Of a DNA stretch of 44,625 nt, positions 8,050 to 17,174 are shown one piece after another. How positions within the stretch are numbered: the stretch's first letter is position 1; every line of letters begins with the position of its first letter. The notes under the pieces were generated by a model. That model had not been told where the DNA came from. It made no database searches and saw only the letters and a program-made list of their open reading frames with translations. Made by a program: the position numbers and the translations under genes. The DNA comes from an uncultured Dorea sp. (GTDB taxonomy: Bacteria; Bacillota; Clostridia; Lachnospirales; Lachnospiraceae). The stretch is from contig CAMSTW010000023.1 in assembly GCA_947063855.1 (NCBI GenBank), forward strand, positions 1-44,625. The letters run 5' to 3'.

Positions 8050-9123
8050 TCATCTGACACCGCGCGATACCTTTATCACTCGCTGCCCCGCCGCCTTCAT
8101 CAGCCGGTTCATCACCGCGTTCCCGATTCCGCCTGTATCAAATGCTTCACTGTAGATATAATCCACTTCGTCACTGTCGAATTCTCTCAGTATTCCGTAC
8201 AGATGGCCGGCGATGGCAGACTCATCCTCTCTGGGGCCGATGCATTTCACGTCGCCTTCCGTATACAGCCCGACCGTCTCTTCTGTGGCAATGACGCCCA
8301 CCCGCGCGCCCGCCCCAATCCTCTCACGGGTCAGCCGCCGGATCTCATCTACAACCCTTGAGATCTCGCCCTCAACCACCGTAAGCTCTGCCCTGGGCGC
8401 ATAGTGACGGTACTTCATCCCGGGCGCTTTGGGCGCCGCCGTACTGCTCTCACCGATCAGAGTCTTGTCAACTGCCACCGCCCCGATCCGTTCTTCCAGC
8501 ATCTCCCGCGTCACCGCCCCGGGTCTTAAGATCATGGGCGGCTCCACAGTCATATCAAGAATCGTGGACTCTACGCCAATCTCCACACAGCCTCCGTCTA
8601 CGATCATATCTATCTTCCCGTTCAGGTCCGTCTCCACGTGGCCGGCGGCAGTGGGACTTGGCCGGCCCGACGTATTGGCGCTGGGAGCCGCGACATAGCC
8701 TCCCCCCGCCTTGATAAGCTCACGCGCTATCTCATGCTCCGGCATCCTTACAGCCACCGTATCAAGTCCTCCTGTCGTTCCCTGCGGCACTACGGCGCTC
8801 TTTCCAAATATCATGGTAAGAGGCCCCGGCCAGAACGCATCCGCAGCAATCTTCGCTTTTGCAGAAACGGATTCCGTAATCTTACCTATGGACTCCATAT
8901 CTGCGATATGAATGATCAGCGGGTTATCCGACGGCCTTCCCTTGGCGGCGTAGATCTTCTTCGCCGCCTGCTCATTCAGAGCATCCGCCCCCAGACCATA
9001 GACCGTCTCCGTGGGAAATGCTACGAGACCGCCGCCTTTTATGATATCCCCGGCTCTTTTTATAATCTCTTCTCTCTCCGCCTTCTGTTGTCCCTCATAT
9101 ATCTTCTCTATCATCGTTCTCAT
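8050..9123 (-). CDS. Sua5-type L-threonylcarbamoyladenylate synthase
   Basis: This 357-residue enzyme makes threonylcarbamoyl-AMP from threonine, bicarbonate and ATP, the first step of t6A formation on tRNAs that read ANN codons. The YrdC core has FPTETVYGLGADAL (about residues 36-49), YAAKGRPSDNPLIIHI and SANTSGRPSPTAAGHV. A C-terminal Sua5 domain follows a linker with PGMKYRHYAPRAEL. The length is right for a full Sua5 rather than a short TsaC. It is the last gene of a minus-strand run with the amidase and the GH18 protein, separated from the amidase by 50 bases. Confidence 0.93.
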   Translation of the reverse strand: MRTMIEKIYEGQQKAEREEIIKRAGDIIKGGGLVAFPTETVYGLGADALNEQAAKKIYAAKGRPSDNPLIIHIADMESIGKITESVSAKAKIAADAFWPGPLTMIFGKSAVVPQGTTGGLDTVAVRMPEHEIARELIKAGGGYVAAPSANTSGRPSPTAAGHVETDLNGKIDMIVDGGCVEIGVESTILDMTVEPPMILRPGAVTREMLEERIGAVAVDKTLIGESSTAAPKAPGMKYRHYAPRAELTVVEGEISRVVDEIRRLTRERIGAGARVGVIATEETVGLYTEGDVKCIGPREDESAIAGHLYGILREFDSDEVDYIYSEAFDTGGIGNAVMNRLMKAAGQRVIKVSRGVR

Positions 9124-9173
9124 ACTCTGTACCCGCTTTATGCTTTATGCTTTTTAGAACAGTATACTACACC

Positions 9174-9854
9174 CTACTCTTTCAGACAAGACAGGATTCC
9201 CTGTGTAACCGCTTTCGCCACTTCCTTCTGATATTCATCCGTGACAAGCTTTGCGGCCTCTTCCTGATTACTTAAGAAACCGCACTCTACTATGATTGTC
9301 GGAACCTCCGTTCTTCTGAGAAGATAGTATCCGTCATCCGCCTTTGCCTGGCGGCGGTTCTCCTTATCCAAGGCCAGCAGCGCCTTCTGCATGATCCCCG
9401 CCATCTTCTCCCCGTCCACCGAATGCGTATAATAGAAAACCTGCGCCCCGTGAATGCTTTCCTCATGATAGCTGTTCTGGTGAATGCTGACCGCAAGCTG
9501 GGGAGCAGTCTTGTTGATCATCTCCACCCGCGCCTTCATATCCTGTATCTTCCCGCTTCCTTCGCCGTCCTTCGCAAGAGATGAGTCGTCTTCCCTTGTC
9601 ATGACAACCTTCACTCCCTTTTTCTCCAGCATCTTCTTCACCTTCTTCGCAATCTTCAGATTGACGTCCTTCTCCTTCGCCTCATTCACGCCGATCTTTC
9701 CGGGATCCCCCGCTCCGTGTCCGGCGTCTATGATCACCGTATTCTCGGCTTTCCTGATCTTACTGCCTGACACATACTCTTCCAGATTCTTACTGATGGC
9801 GATCAGCCCGAAAAGCAGCAGAACCAGAAGAATGAATTCCACCTTTTTCCGCAA
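9174..9854 (-). CDS. N-acetylmuramoyl-L-alanine amidase (Amidase_3), CwlD-like
   Basis: The product has 226 residues. An N-terminal membrane anchor (residues 7-22) precedes a complete Amidase_3 domain. Zinc ligands are His46 (DAGHGAGDPG), Glu61 and His125 (SIHQNS); the catalytic Glu is 190 (VECGFLSN). It should cleave the bond between muramic acid and L-alanine in peptidoglycan outside the membrane. Size and anchor resemble CwlD, which makes muramic-delta-lactam in spore cortex, but a vegetative role cannot be excluded. It lies 64 bases after the GH18 gene and before sua5. Confidence 0.9.
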   Translation of the reverse strand: MRKKVEFILLVLLLFGLIAISKNLEEYVSGSKIRKAENTVIIDAGHGAGDPGKIGVNEAKEKDVNLKIAKKVKKMLEKKGVKVVMTREDDSSLAKDGEGSGKIQDMKARVEMINKTAPQLAVSIHQNSYHEESIHGAQVFYYTHSVDGEKMAGIMQKALLALDKENRRQAKADDGYYLLRRTEVPTIIVECGFLSNQEEAAKLVTDEYQKEVAKAVTQGILSCLKE

Positions 9855-9918
9855 AAAAATACCTCCTGACAGTCCGTTTACCTATCTATATGACTGCAGG
9901 AGGCATTTTATATGTGAT

Positions 9919-12282
9919 TTAATTGACGTATTTTTGAATCAGGTTCCAGATCTCCGGACTCTCCTGTCCGAGCGCCCACGCCGCTGTTCCGGCAAGCTTG
10001 TGTTCCTTCATAAGCGCAAGCTTCGGCTCAATAGACTGCTCGTCCTCCAGCCAGATCTTGTAAGTCGCACTCTCCACCGTCCAGGTTGCGTAGTTCTGCT
10101 TCGTCTCCTCGTCCCAGGCGATCTCGGCGCCGGATTCTTCCACCCTCGTTCTCGCATTCGACATTCCAAGCGCTTCGCTGTCCACCTTCATCGGATTCTC
10201 CGCTTCCTCGGTTCCCGCCTGTTCCGCCAGTTCTTCCGCTGTCTTGGGCGTCTCCGTCCACAGCCTTGAGAAGAACGGGATACCGCTTATCACCTTCTCG
10301 GCCGGAACCTCCTTAAGCGTCTCTTCAATCCCCTCTCTGACGAAATTATAAGAAGCGACCGGGCCTGCTGTCGGCGAACCCGCGTAGTGCTCGTCATAGC
10401 CCATGATAATGATGTAATCCGCTACGATCCCCTGCTCCTTCCGGTTATACTGCATGTTGTACCCCTTCGGCACATAATTATCTATGGACAGGATCAGGCC
10501 GTTCTGCCTGCATCTTACCGACAACTCCCGGATGAACTGTATATAATGCTCTCCACATTCATCCGAAATCTTCTCGAAGTCCACATTGATGCCGTCGACC
10601 CCGACTCTCAGGGCTTCCGAGATCAGCTGATTGATCAGGTTCTCCCGTCTGGACGTATAGCGAAGCATCTCATAGGACTCCTCATAAGAGTTGATGCCTC
10701 CGTCGAAATCCCGTATCGCCGCCCACACCTCTATATTCGCCTGATGTGCATAATTCACATAATCCGCCGACGCTATGGAGTCCATATTGCCATCTGTATC
10801 CTGCACATGGAACCATGTCGGGGCAATGGTCGTCAGGCCCTTACTGTCTGCAATCCTCTGCAGTACCTGACTGTTGGCGTCGTTGTTGGTCACATTGTGC
10901 CACGCCATGTTAATGATGTAATCCTTCTTAATACTCGTGAATTCCGGTTCCTCGAAAGCCCGGTCCACCACCTTCTTTACCTCACCCTTTAAGGCCTTGG
11001 TCTTCACATAGCCGATAAACCCGTCCTTGGTAAGAACCTTCTTCCAGTCGTCCTCATTCTCCAATACGACAACTTCATCCTTCTTCTTGAGCTGAGACAA
11101 GACCGGACTCTTCACCCCGCCCTGATAACGCACCTGGGTATTCTTCTTCACTGTCGCTATAGTCTTCTCCCCCCAGTCGCATTCGATCATCACACGGTTC
11201 GGGTCGTTATACAGCTCGTATTCCATGTTCGTATATTGCTGGATAAAATCAAGTGCGATATACGCTGTGCTTCCCTCTGTTTTCAGTATGACGTAGTCTT
11301 CGCTCTTCTTCTCCTTGGATACGTTGTAATCCTTACTGCCTACCTCTACGGTGACCATATCCTTGGGAAGGGTATACAAGAGAACATTCTCATTCGGATC
11401 CCAGTAAAATCTGCTGTTGATGTAGTCCCGTACAATATCATACTGGACATAGGCCTTGCCGTCCGCAATCATCCCATGCGGCGCCACTACCTGATCGTCA
11501 ACGATAACCGCAAGCTGCCCTTCATTCTCTATACCATAATATTTCGCCAAATCATATTCTTTCTTAGAAGGACTATACTTCTTCCATAAAAATGCAGCTG
11601 CAACTGCTGCGATCACCAATATGACCACGAATGCCGCCTTAAGCACCAGATTCCTCTGACGCTTTCTCCTGGACTGCTGCTTCCTGGGCTGCTTCCTGCC
11701 ATTGCCCGGTCTCTGGGACTGCTGCTTCCTGGACTTGATCCCCTGCCCCGGCTGGCGCCTGCCTTCCTGGCCCGGCGCATCCTGCTGCGTTCTCGTCCTC
11801 AGTCCGTTATCCGCGGCGCCTGCTCTCGTTCCGTCTCTGTCCACAGCGCCCGCTCTCGTCACGTCTCTATCTGCAGATCTCTGTCTTTGGCCGTCACGGT
11901 CCGCAGACCTCTGCCTTGACCCGTCACGGTCCGTAATACTCTGTCCCGATCCGTCACGGTCCGGCGCGCCAGGCCTTCTGATGCCGCCCCGTTCCTTAAG
12001 ACTCTGTCTTAATCCATCCGGCTGCGCAGATCTCTGCCGCATCCCGTCACGATCCGCCGGCCCCTGCCTTAACGAATCCCGGTCTGCGGATTTCTGCCCT
12101 CCGGGTTCTATATCCCTGATCCGGCGTCTTACCGGTTCGCGTCCCTGCACATTCTGCCTTCCTGATGTCTGCCCTCTTGAAGAAATACGGCTTCTCGCAT
12201 CACTGATACTCCTGATCTTCGACGCGCCTGTATCCTCCCTGCGGTCTGAAGTTGTGCGGCCTCTCTTGTCATTCTTATCCAT
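9919..12282 (-). CDS. GH18 family protein with SH3 domain and Arg-rich N-terminus
   Basis: The ATG at 12282 follows AGGAGGT five bases upstream, giving 787 residues; an upstream ATG at 12333 lacks such a site. Layout: a basic, Arg/Gln/Asp-rich cytoplasmic tail with many copies of a DRDG-x-RQ/RA motif (residues 40-165), a membrane helix near 211-233, a domain resembling copper amine oxidase N-like stalks (about 240-375), an SH3-like domain (375-433) and a C-terminal glycoside hydrolase 18 domain. The GH18 motif DGINVDFE places the catalytic Glu near 570. Relatives with SH3 or LysM domains act on peptidoglycan or in spore coats; the substrate here is not known. It is membrane-anchored with the enzyme outside. 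Confidence 0.88.
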   Translation of the reverse strand: MDKNDKRGRTTSDRREDTGASKIRSISDARSRISSRGQTSGRQNVQGREPVRRRIRDIEPGGQKSADRDSLRQGPADRDGMRQRSAQPDGLRQSLKERGGIRRPGAPDRDGSGQSITDRDGSRQRSADRDGQRQRSADRDVTRAGAVDRDGTRAGAADNGLRTRTQQDAPGQEGRRQPGQGIKSRKQQSQRPGNGRKQPRKQQSRRKRQRNLVLKAAFVVILVIAAVAAAFLWKKYSPSKKEYDLAKYYGIENEGQLAVIVDDQVVAPHGMIADGKAYVQYDIVRDYINSRFYWDPNENVLLYTLPKDMVTVEVGSKDYNVSKEKKSEDYVILKTEGSTAYIALDFIQQYTNMEYELYNDPNRVMIECDWGEKTIATVKKNTQVRYQGGVKSPVLSQLKKKDEVVVLENEDDWKKVLTKDGFIGYVKTKALKGEVKKVVDRAFEEPEFTSIKKDYIINMAWHNVTNNDANSQVLQRIADSKGLTTIAPTWFHVQDTDGNMDSIASADYVNYAHQANIEVWAAIRDFDGGINSYEESYEMLRYTSRRENLINQLISEALRVGVDGINVDFEKISDECGEHYIQFIRELSVRCRQNGLILSIDNYVPKGYNMQYNRKEQGIVADYIIIMGYDEHYAGSPTAGPVASYNFVREGIEETLKEVPAEKVISGIPFFSRLWTETPKTAEELAEQAGTEEAENPMKVDSEALGMSNARTRVEESGAEIAWDEETKQNYATWTVESATYKIWLEDEQSIEPKLALMKEHKLAGTAAWALGQESPEIWNLIQKYVN

Positions 12283-12377
12283 GCTGCACCTCCTACTCGA
12301 CCTTATTATAGCAAAACCCTTGACACACGTCATTACTTATTTCGACATTTTCTTTATTTTTTGGGGTATTTACAATT

Positions 12378-12596
12378 TCATCGGTTGCTATTGATACTGT
12401 TGAACCACAGCTCCTTGACATCTCCTTTATCGTTCAGTACATAATCCCTCATATATACAGACTCCTCGCGCACAACATGCGCCTGGACAATCTGCATGGG
12501 GCTGGCCGGTATCCCGTCTATCCTTAAGTCTACCCGCTTCTTCTCGTATCCAGTCAGTTCCCTGAACATCTGCTGTAAGTCAACTCCACCCTCCAA
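12378..12596 (-). CDS. small protein of unknown function, TTG start
   Basis: This encodes 72 residues from a TTG start at 12596, supported by CAGGAGG seven bases upstream. It has no membrane segment, signal peptide or motif that I recognise. The composition is ordinary for a soluble protein (LRIDGIPASPMQIVQAHVVRE in the middle, over two strands and a helix by eye). It lies about 95 bases upstream of the GH18 gene on the same strand and could be co-transcribed. A function cannot be assigned. Confidence 0.5.
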   Translation of the reverse strand: MEGGVDLQQMFRELTGYEKKRVDLRIDGIPASPMQIVQAHVVREESVYMRDYVLNDKGDVKELWFNSINSNR

Positions 12597-13036
12597 GTCT
12601 AGCCTCCTGACCTGTACCGGATTGACGACTACGGCTGTGATTGCATATAGATATAGTAAAGGAGATGCCGTGATACAATGACCTTTATATATGCCACAGC
12701 TAAAAAGTCATAGAAGATAGTCCTTCGGTACTATAAAACAATTGTTAACAGTTCATGTGATAAATTGCCTGAAATGGCACTCTTCCGATTATTTACTGAT
12801 CCGTCTCCGATAGATTCATTGATTCCTTATCTAAGAAATGCTAAAATGAAAAATAATAGTTAAAAAATTCTCCCTCCTTTGTTCTAAGAACGTAGTCATC
12901 AGGGAAAACTATCTTCTAGTATTGTCATTATAGCCGATTGCGAAAAATTTCGCAAGTACTTTTTTATTTTACATTTATTTTATTGAACATTCAAGGCTCT
13001 TTATGCTATACTACACTAGGAAGGAAGTGATGATAT
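12597..13036. other. AT-rich gene-free interval before mecA
   Basis: No open frame is supported. An 11-bp inverted repeat (TAGAAGATAGT at 12711-12721, ACTATCTTCTA at 12908-12918) brackets about 190 AT-rich bases. The right end carries the mecA promoter and ribosome binding site. Confidence 0.5.
12983..13012 (+). promoter_or_regulatory. sigma-A type promoter of mecA
   Basis: TTGAAC at 12983-12988 and TATACT at 13007-13012 are 18 bases apart. They lie about 25 bases before the mecA start, and a GGAAG ribosome binding site falls between. Confidence 0.6.
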
Positions 13037-13771
13037 ATGAAGATTGAAAAATTAAACGACAATCAGATCCGTTGCACCCTGACGCGTGCCGATCTCGCTG
13101 CCCGCCATCTTCAGTTAAGCGAACTGGCCTATGGAACCGAAAAAGCTAAATCACTTTTCCGCGATATGATGCAACAAGCAGCCTTTGAATTCGGCTTTGA
13201 GGCAGAGGATCTGCCCCTGATGATCGAAGCGATTCCCGCTTCCGCCGACTCCATCGTGCTGGTGATTACTAAGGTCGAGGACCCGGAAGAACTTGATACA
13301 CGCTTTTCCAAATTCGCACCATTACCTGGAAGCGACTGGGATTCCGCGAAGAAGGATCTCCCCAATAAGTTGGAAGGCGCTGATACATTACTGGAATTAC
13401 TCGATAAGGTCAAAGAAAAGTTCAGTAATTCAGTCGTATCGGATGGAAAAGAAGAAGCCCCCGCAGAGCCGCAAAAGAACGCTCTGCGCCTGTTCTCATT
13501 TCCGACGATGAACAGTGTTCTGAAGGCAGCACGTCTGCTTAACGCCATATATTCCGGATCTAACACTTTGTATAAAGATTCGGATGAGGATATCTATATC
13601 CTGGCGCTGACGCAGTCAGATCATTCGGTCAATGATTTTAACCGTATCTGCAATATGTTATCGGAGTACGGCTCCTTAGAGGCTTCCACCGGAGCCATCC
13701 TTGCTTTTCTTGAGGAGCACTGCGAGGTACTCATTTCTGCGAATGCGGTACAGGAGCTTGCGAAGATTTAG
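13037..13771 (+). CDS. mecA: adaptor protein MecA
   Basis: This 244-residue protein begins MKIEKLNDNQIRCTLTRADL, the conserved N-terminal substrate-binding domain of MecA. An acidic, Pro/Glu-containing linker (about residues 140-155) leads to the C-terminal domain (LFSFPTMNSVLKAARLLN and IFILALT-like segments) that docks on ClpC. MecA delivers unfolded or specific regulatory proteins to ClpCP for degradation. A promoter lies directly upstream and a strong terminator directly downstream, so the gene is probably monocistronic. Length and layout are normal. Confidence 0.93.
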   Translation: MKIEKLNDNQIRCTLTRADLAARHLQLSELAYGTEKAKSLFRDMMQQAAFEFGFEAEDLPLMIEAIPASADSIVLVITKVEDPEELDTRFSKFAPLPGSDWDSAKKDLPNKLEGADTLLELLDKVKEKFSNSVVSDGKEEAPAEPQKNALRLFSFPTMNSVLKAARLLNAIYSGSNTLYKDSDEDIYILALTQSDHSVNDFNRICNMLSEYGSLEASTGAILAFLEEHCEVLISANAVQELAKI

Positions 13772-13821
13772 TTCTTATGAACTGTTGAAGGATTCATCTT
13801 GGGATCGGTTCCCGAGATGGA

Positions 13822-13876
13822 AAGAAGACGGAGTACCCCGGCATGTCCTGCCTGGTACTCCGTCTTTCTTCTTATG
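13822..13876 (+). terminator. terminator of mecA
   Basis: A long stem (AAGACGGAGTACC / GGTACTCCGTCTT) with a 16-base loop is followed by TCTTCTT. It lies 50 bases after the mecA stop. Confidence 0.85.
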
Positions 13877-13948
13877 CGGTCTGCCCGCTTATACGCCCTG
13901 CGTATTCATGCTGCTTTCCTATGCAGTCCGCATTCTTACTTATGCAAC

Positions 13949-14149
13949 CTACGCGTTCGCAGCCGCATTGATCTTCTCTACTAATAAATCAGCATCAATC
14001 CCGTGTACCATAGCTGCTTCTTCCAGAGTCTCGCCCTGTGCGGACGGACATCCCAGACAGTGCATTCCGATCTCCATCAGGACCGGCGCAACATCAGGAT
14101 TAACGCTCAGCAGTTCACCGATTGTCATATCTTTAGAAATCTGTGCCAT
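13949..14149 (-). CDS. DUF1858 domain protein
   Basis: I chose the second of two adjacent ATGs (14149), seven bases after AAAGGAGG; the first (14152) is only four away. The product is about 66 residues. It starts [14 protein letters not shown] and carries HCLGC (two cysteines near residues 30-33), both typical of DUF1858. Such domains occur alone or fused to hybrid-cluster-like or ScdA/RIC-type proteins and may bind or signal metal or redox state. The gene stands alone. Confidence 0.85.
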   Translation of the reverse strand: MAQISKDMTIGELLSVNPDVAPVLMEIGMHCLGCPSAQGETLEEAAMVHGIDADLLVEKINAAANA

Positions 14150-14182
14150 CATAATGCCTCCTTTTCTCTTCAGTGTTTCCAT

Positions 14183-14636
14183 TATAATAGCTTTTTATCA
14201 TTGTGTAAACATTTTAGGCAAATTTCTTCTTAATATTTGATTTTGGGAATGTCAACCTGTTTTTCTATTTTTTTCGACAAAAACTCATTTTTATTATATC
14301 TTCACAAAACATTCGTTCTTTTCATAACCTTGAGTAATCCACCAAATTCCCTGCTTTTCATGTGGAAAATGTGGATAAAATCTGGAAAAGGCTTATTTTT
14401 CCACCTTTTTTGGCTTATCCAATGTGGAAAACTTGGAAAACTATTATTACCAAATTTTTACAAATTTTTACATTTTTGAACAATTTGTATATTTTGTGTT
14501 TCACCGTTCGACAGGATTTTTAATAATCCGCCTCCGGCACATAAGCCTCCAAGACAGTCCGGCATACAGAAATATCCCTCCATAAGATAAACCGACAGCC
14601 GTCCCCGGCAGATTTTCGAGCATCTTCTGCATAAAA
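14183..14636. other. very AT-rich gene-free interval
   Basis: No convincing gene is present; a 65-codon minus-strand frame overlaps the terminator of the next gene and is probably spurious. The interval includes TGTGGATAA at 14370-14378, a perfect DnaA-box word, and several TGTGGAAAA variants. No dnaA, dnaN or other origin gene is near, so an origin is not supported. Confidence 0.45.
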
Positions 14637-14667
14637 TGCAGGCCCCGGTATACACACCGGAGCCCTC
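14637..14667 (-). terminator. terminator of the NlpC/P60 gene
   Basis: A GC-rich hairpin (GGCTCCGGT / ACCGGGGCC, with a short loop) directly follows the stop of the NlpC/P60 gene on the minus strand. A short run TGCATTTTATG follows. Confidence 0.65.
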
Positions 14668-14671
14668 TCTC

Positions 14672-15574
14672 TCAAATGATTCTTCTTACCGTAACGATAC
14701 TTGTGTAAGTGGCAGGCAGTATCCCGATCCCCTGGGCGCTGTTGATCGCATTCACGATCTGTCCGTTCCCCATATAGATCCCTACATGTCCGCTGTAGAG
14801 GATCAGGTCTCCCGGGATCGCCTGGTCATAGCTGACCGGAGTCCCCACATGTACCAGGTCTCTCGTCGTACGCGGCAGGCTGACGCCAAAATGCGCGAAC
14901 ACCGACTGGACGAACCCGGAGCAGTCCGCACCGTTGGTCAGGCTTGTCCCGCCCCAGACATAGGGATTCCCTATAAACTGGCATGCAAAATCAACGATAG
15001 CCTGTCCGGTGCCGGCCTTGGCCGCAGCCTCTTCCCGCGCCCTGGCGGCCGCCTCCTCGGCTTCCCTTGCAAGCCTGGCCTCTTCCTCTTCCCGGGATTC
15101 CGCATAAGTAAATACTTCCTCCGCGCCCTGGCCCTCAGAGCCCTGCACCATCTCCTGCGCCTTCTCCTCTGCGTGATTTCCTATTATAATATATTCGGAA
15201 AACACATAGCCTGTAACCTCGCCGGACTGAATCTTGGTCCACTCTCCCACCGGCCCTAAGATCTTCGCGGCGTAATCGGGGTATAACTTGCCTACCCACT
15301 CACTTTCCCGCGTCGGTTCGCTTCTTATATAGAGAAACGTCTCGACGTCGGCAAACGCCATATCTAAATACTCACCCTTCTCTGTCGGCACCAGATATTC
15401 TTCCACTGCAATCTCCTTATCAGACGAGTAGCAGTTATTCAGTACCTCTTCAATTCCCATCTGCGGCATCACGTCATCAGTTGCTGTATCGGAAGCATAT
15501 GCCGTACCTGGAAATGCTGTTATAGCTCCTGCTGTAGTAACTAGGAACAATCCTTTCTTAAGAACAGAATCCAT
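14672..15574 (-). CDS. secreted NlpC/P60 endopeptidase with SH3 domain
   Basis: The product has 300 residues. Layout: signal peptide (cleavage likely after AYA at residue 27), an SH3-like domain (about 72-130, LYIRSEPTRESEWVGKLYPD), a Glu/Ala-rich helical linker (140-187) and a C-terminal NlpC/P60 domain. The catalytic Cys is 218 in DCSGF and the His is 263 in GHVGIY. The third position is Asn275 (VNAI) rather than the more usual His, which is also seen in active members. It should cut peptide stems of peptidoglycan outside the cell. The AAGGAGGG ribosome binding site lies seven bases before the ATG. Confidence 0.92.
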   Translation of the reverse strand: MDSVLKKGLFLVTTAGAITAFPGTAYASDTATDDVMPQMGIEEVLNNCYSSDKEIAVEEYLVPTEKGEYLDMAFADVETFLYIRSEPTRESEWVGKLYPDYAAKILGPVGEWTKIQSGEVTGYVFSEYIIIGNHAEEKAQEMVQGSEGQGAEEVFTYAESREEEEARLAREAEEAAARAREEAAAKAGTGQAIVDFACQFIGNPYVWGGTSLTNGADCSGFVQSVFAHFGVSLPRTTRDLVHVGTPVSYDQAIPGDLILYSGHVGIYMGNGQIVNAINSAQGIGILPATYTSIVTVRRII

Positions 15575-15974
15575 AAACTCCCTCCTTTATGTTTTCTTAT
15601 CTTTTGTAAATATTACAGAATTGTTACATATGTTACGGTATTATTATATCATCTTTATTCCCCGTGTCAAGCGTGTTTATTCAAGTTTTCTTCGTCATTT
15701 CATGTGTTTATACTGGGAATTTTTACATTATTTTCCATGACGATTATTACATTTTGTTACATTTTAAAATTTTAAGTTGACAGATATCCTGCGGCATATT
15801 ACAATAATTATAGTAATCATTATCGTTATTATGTATGAAAATGAACTTACATTTACAGACCAGACCGCTGATTCGTAAATTGTACGATTGGAGTAACGGC
15901 AGGTAATATTGTAAGTATTTCAGGACATCAGGACAGTCGATTTGAAAACCGATGATCAGCAAGGAGGAGTATAG
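15575..15974. other. divergent promoter region of the NlpC gene and perR
   Basis: No gene is supported. The region is AT rich and must hold both divergent promoters. A Per/Fur-box-like palindrome lies at 15799-15825. The perR ribosome binding site is AAGGAGGAG at 15961-15969. Confidence 0.5.
15799..15825 (+). promoter_or_regulatory. PerR/Fur-box-like operator upstream of perR
   Basis: TTACAATAATTATAG at 15799-15813 matches the Bacillus PerR box (TTATAATNATTATAA) at 13 of 15 positions. TAATCATTATC directly follows and matches half of a Fur box. The location before perR suggests autoregulation, as known for PerR. This is an inference from word similarity. Confidence 0.5.
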
Positions 15975-16367
15975 ATGGCAAATTTAAAATACAGCCGGCA
16001 GAGAGCCGCAATCAAAGAATATCTGTCCAGCACCCTCGATCACCCCACCGCTGATACCGTATATCTTCATATTAGAGAAGAATTTCCTAATATCAGTCTC
16101 GGCACTGTATACCGCAACCTGAACCTGCTCGCAGACATGGGTGAAGCGGTCAAGATCTCCACTCCCGACGGAGGCGACCGTTTCGACGGCTGTACCGTCC
16201 CGCACTATCATGTGGTATGCCAATCCTGCGGCAGAGTCTTTGACCTTAAAGTGGATGAGCGCTATATGCAGGAGATGAACGAGCTGGCCGACCAGTATTT
16301 TGAAGGGTCTGTCGCCGCACACACTGCATTATTCTACGGGATTTGCAAGGATTGCGGCGGTTCCTGA
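15975..16367 (+). CDS. perR: Fur-family regulator, PerR-like
   Basis: This 130-residue protein has a winged-helix N-terminus ending SLGTVYRNLNLLADMG and a C-terminal metal domain. His77 and His79 (VPHYHVVC) are regulatory-metal ligands, and the pairs Cys82/Cys85 and Cys124/Cys127 form the structural zinc site. PerR senses peroxide by oxidation of metal-binding His residues and represses oxidative stress genes. Assignment as PerR rather than Fur or Zur rests on the PerR-like box upstream and the rubrerythrin gene downstream. Confidence 0.82.
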   Translation: MANLKYSRQRAAIKEYLSSTLDHPTADTVYLHIREEFPNISLGTVYRNLNLLADMGEAVKISTPDGGDRFDGCTVPHYHVVCQSCGRVFDLKVDERYMQEMNELADQYFEGSVAAHTALFYGICKDCGGS

Positions 16368-16601
16368 CAGATCAGGCAGCCCGGCTGCCTGACGCAGACT
16401 TTATAAGCGGTGCCGCCATGCAAGGCTTTCTGAGAGATTCAGATAATCTCATGGATAATAGATTTCATGGATAATATAAGAAAAATCTGGAAAAAATAAA
16501 AATAATGATTGACATTTATCAATAACTATGTTAACTTAATATTAGTAACTATTACTGATATCAAAAAATAAATAATATAATTTGAAAAGGAGAGATTTGC
16601 T
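16368..16601 (+). promoter_or_regulatory. promoter and operator-like palindrome of rubrerythrin
   Basis: TTGACA at 16510-16515 is a good -35. A perfect 5-bp inverted repeat with three-base centre (AGTAACTATTACT, 16544-16556) lies just downstream and could be an operator for the Fur-family protein encoded upstream. The -10 is not clear. AAAAGGAGAG precedes the ATG. Confidence 0.5.
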
Positions 16602-17144
16602 ATGAAAAAATTTGTATGTACAGTATGCGGCTATGTTCACGAGGGAGATGCAGCACCGGAGAAGTGTCCGCAGTGCGGCGTTGGCGCTGAGAAGTTCAAG
16701 GAGCAGAGCGGTGAGAAGACATGGGCTGCAGAGCACGTTGTAGGCGTAGCCAAGGGCGTCAGCGAGGATATCGTAGCTGATCTTCGCGCGAACTTCGAGG
16801 GCGAGTGTTCAGAGGTTGGTATGTATCTTGCAATGGCAAGAGTTGCTCACAGAGAGGGCTATCCGGAGATCGGTCTCTACTGGGAGAAGGCTGCTTACGA
16901 AGAGGCAGAGCATGCTGCTAAGTTCGCCGAGCTGCTTGGAGAAGTTGTTACAGACAGCACCAAGAAGAACCTTGAGATGAGAGTTGACGCTGAGAACGGC
17001 GCAACAGCCGGCAAGTTCGATCTGGCTAAGAGAGCGAAGGCTGCGAACCTGGATGCGATCCACGATACTGTACACGAGATGGCAAGGGATGAGGCAAGAC
17101 ACGGTAAAGCTTTCGAGGGTCTGCTTAAGAGATACTTCGGCTAA
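16602..17144 (+). CDS. rbr: rubrerythrin with N-terminal rubredoxin domain
   Basis: The product has 180 residues. The rubredoxin-like domain is first (Cys6, Cys9, Cys22, Cys25) and a four-helix diiron domain follows. Candidate iron ligands are the ECSE region (66-70), EEAEHA (100-105), E131 and DEARHG (163-168). The reversed order compared with classic rubrerythrin is common in Clostridia, where such proteins reduce hydrogen peroxide with electrons from NADH-dependent partners. Its place next to perR fits peroxide control. GC content and codon use are biased toward highly expressed genes (many GAG, AAG, GCT). A terminator follows. Confidence 0.93.
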   Translation: MKKFVCTVCGYVHEGDAAPEKCPQCGVGAEKFKEQSGEKTWAAEHVVGVAKGVSEDIVADLRANFEGECSEVGMYLAMARVAHREGYPEIGLYWEKAAYEEAEHAAKFAELLGEVVTDSTKKNLEMRVDAENGATAGKFDLAKRAKAANLDAIHDTVHEMARDEARHGKAFEGLLKRYFG

Positions 17145-17174
17145 GAAGAAAACGGCGTAAAATAAGGGTTTTTA

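Noticed and set aside
12711-12918. Mobile MITE bounded by the 11-bp inverted repeat
   Set aside because: The repeat does not extend beyond 11 bp and no target duplication is visible.
14370-14378. Possible replication origin at a perfect DnaA box
   Set aside because: Only one perfect box; no dnaA, dnaN, recF or gyrB gene nearby, and the surroundings are ordinary genes.
14458-14655. 65-codon Cys-rich minus-strand ORF
   Set aside because: Overlaps the terminator hairpin of the NlpC/P60 gene and has no ribosome binding site.
15747-15962. 71-codon minus-strand ORF between the NlpC gene and perR
   Set aside because: Covers the operator and promoter region, is very AT rich, and lacks a ribosome binding site.
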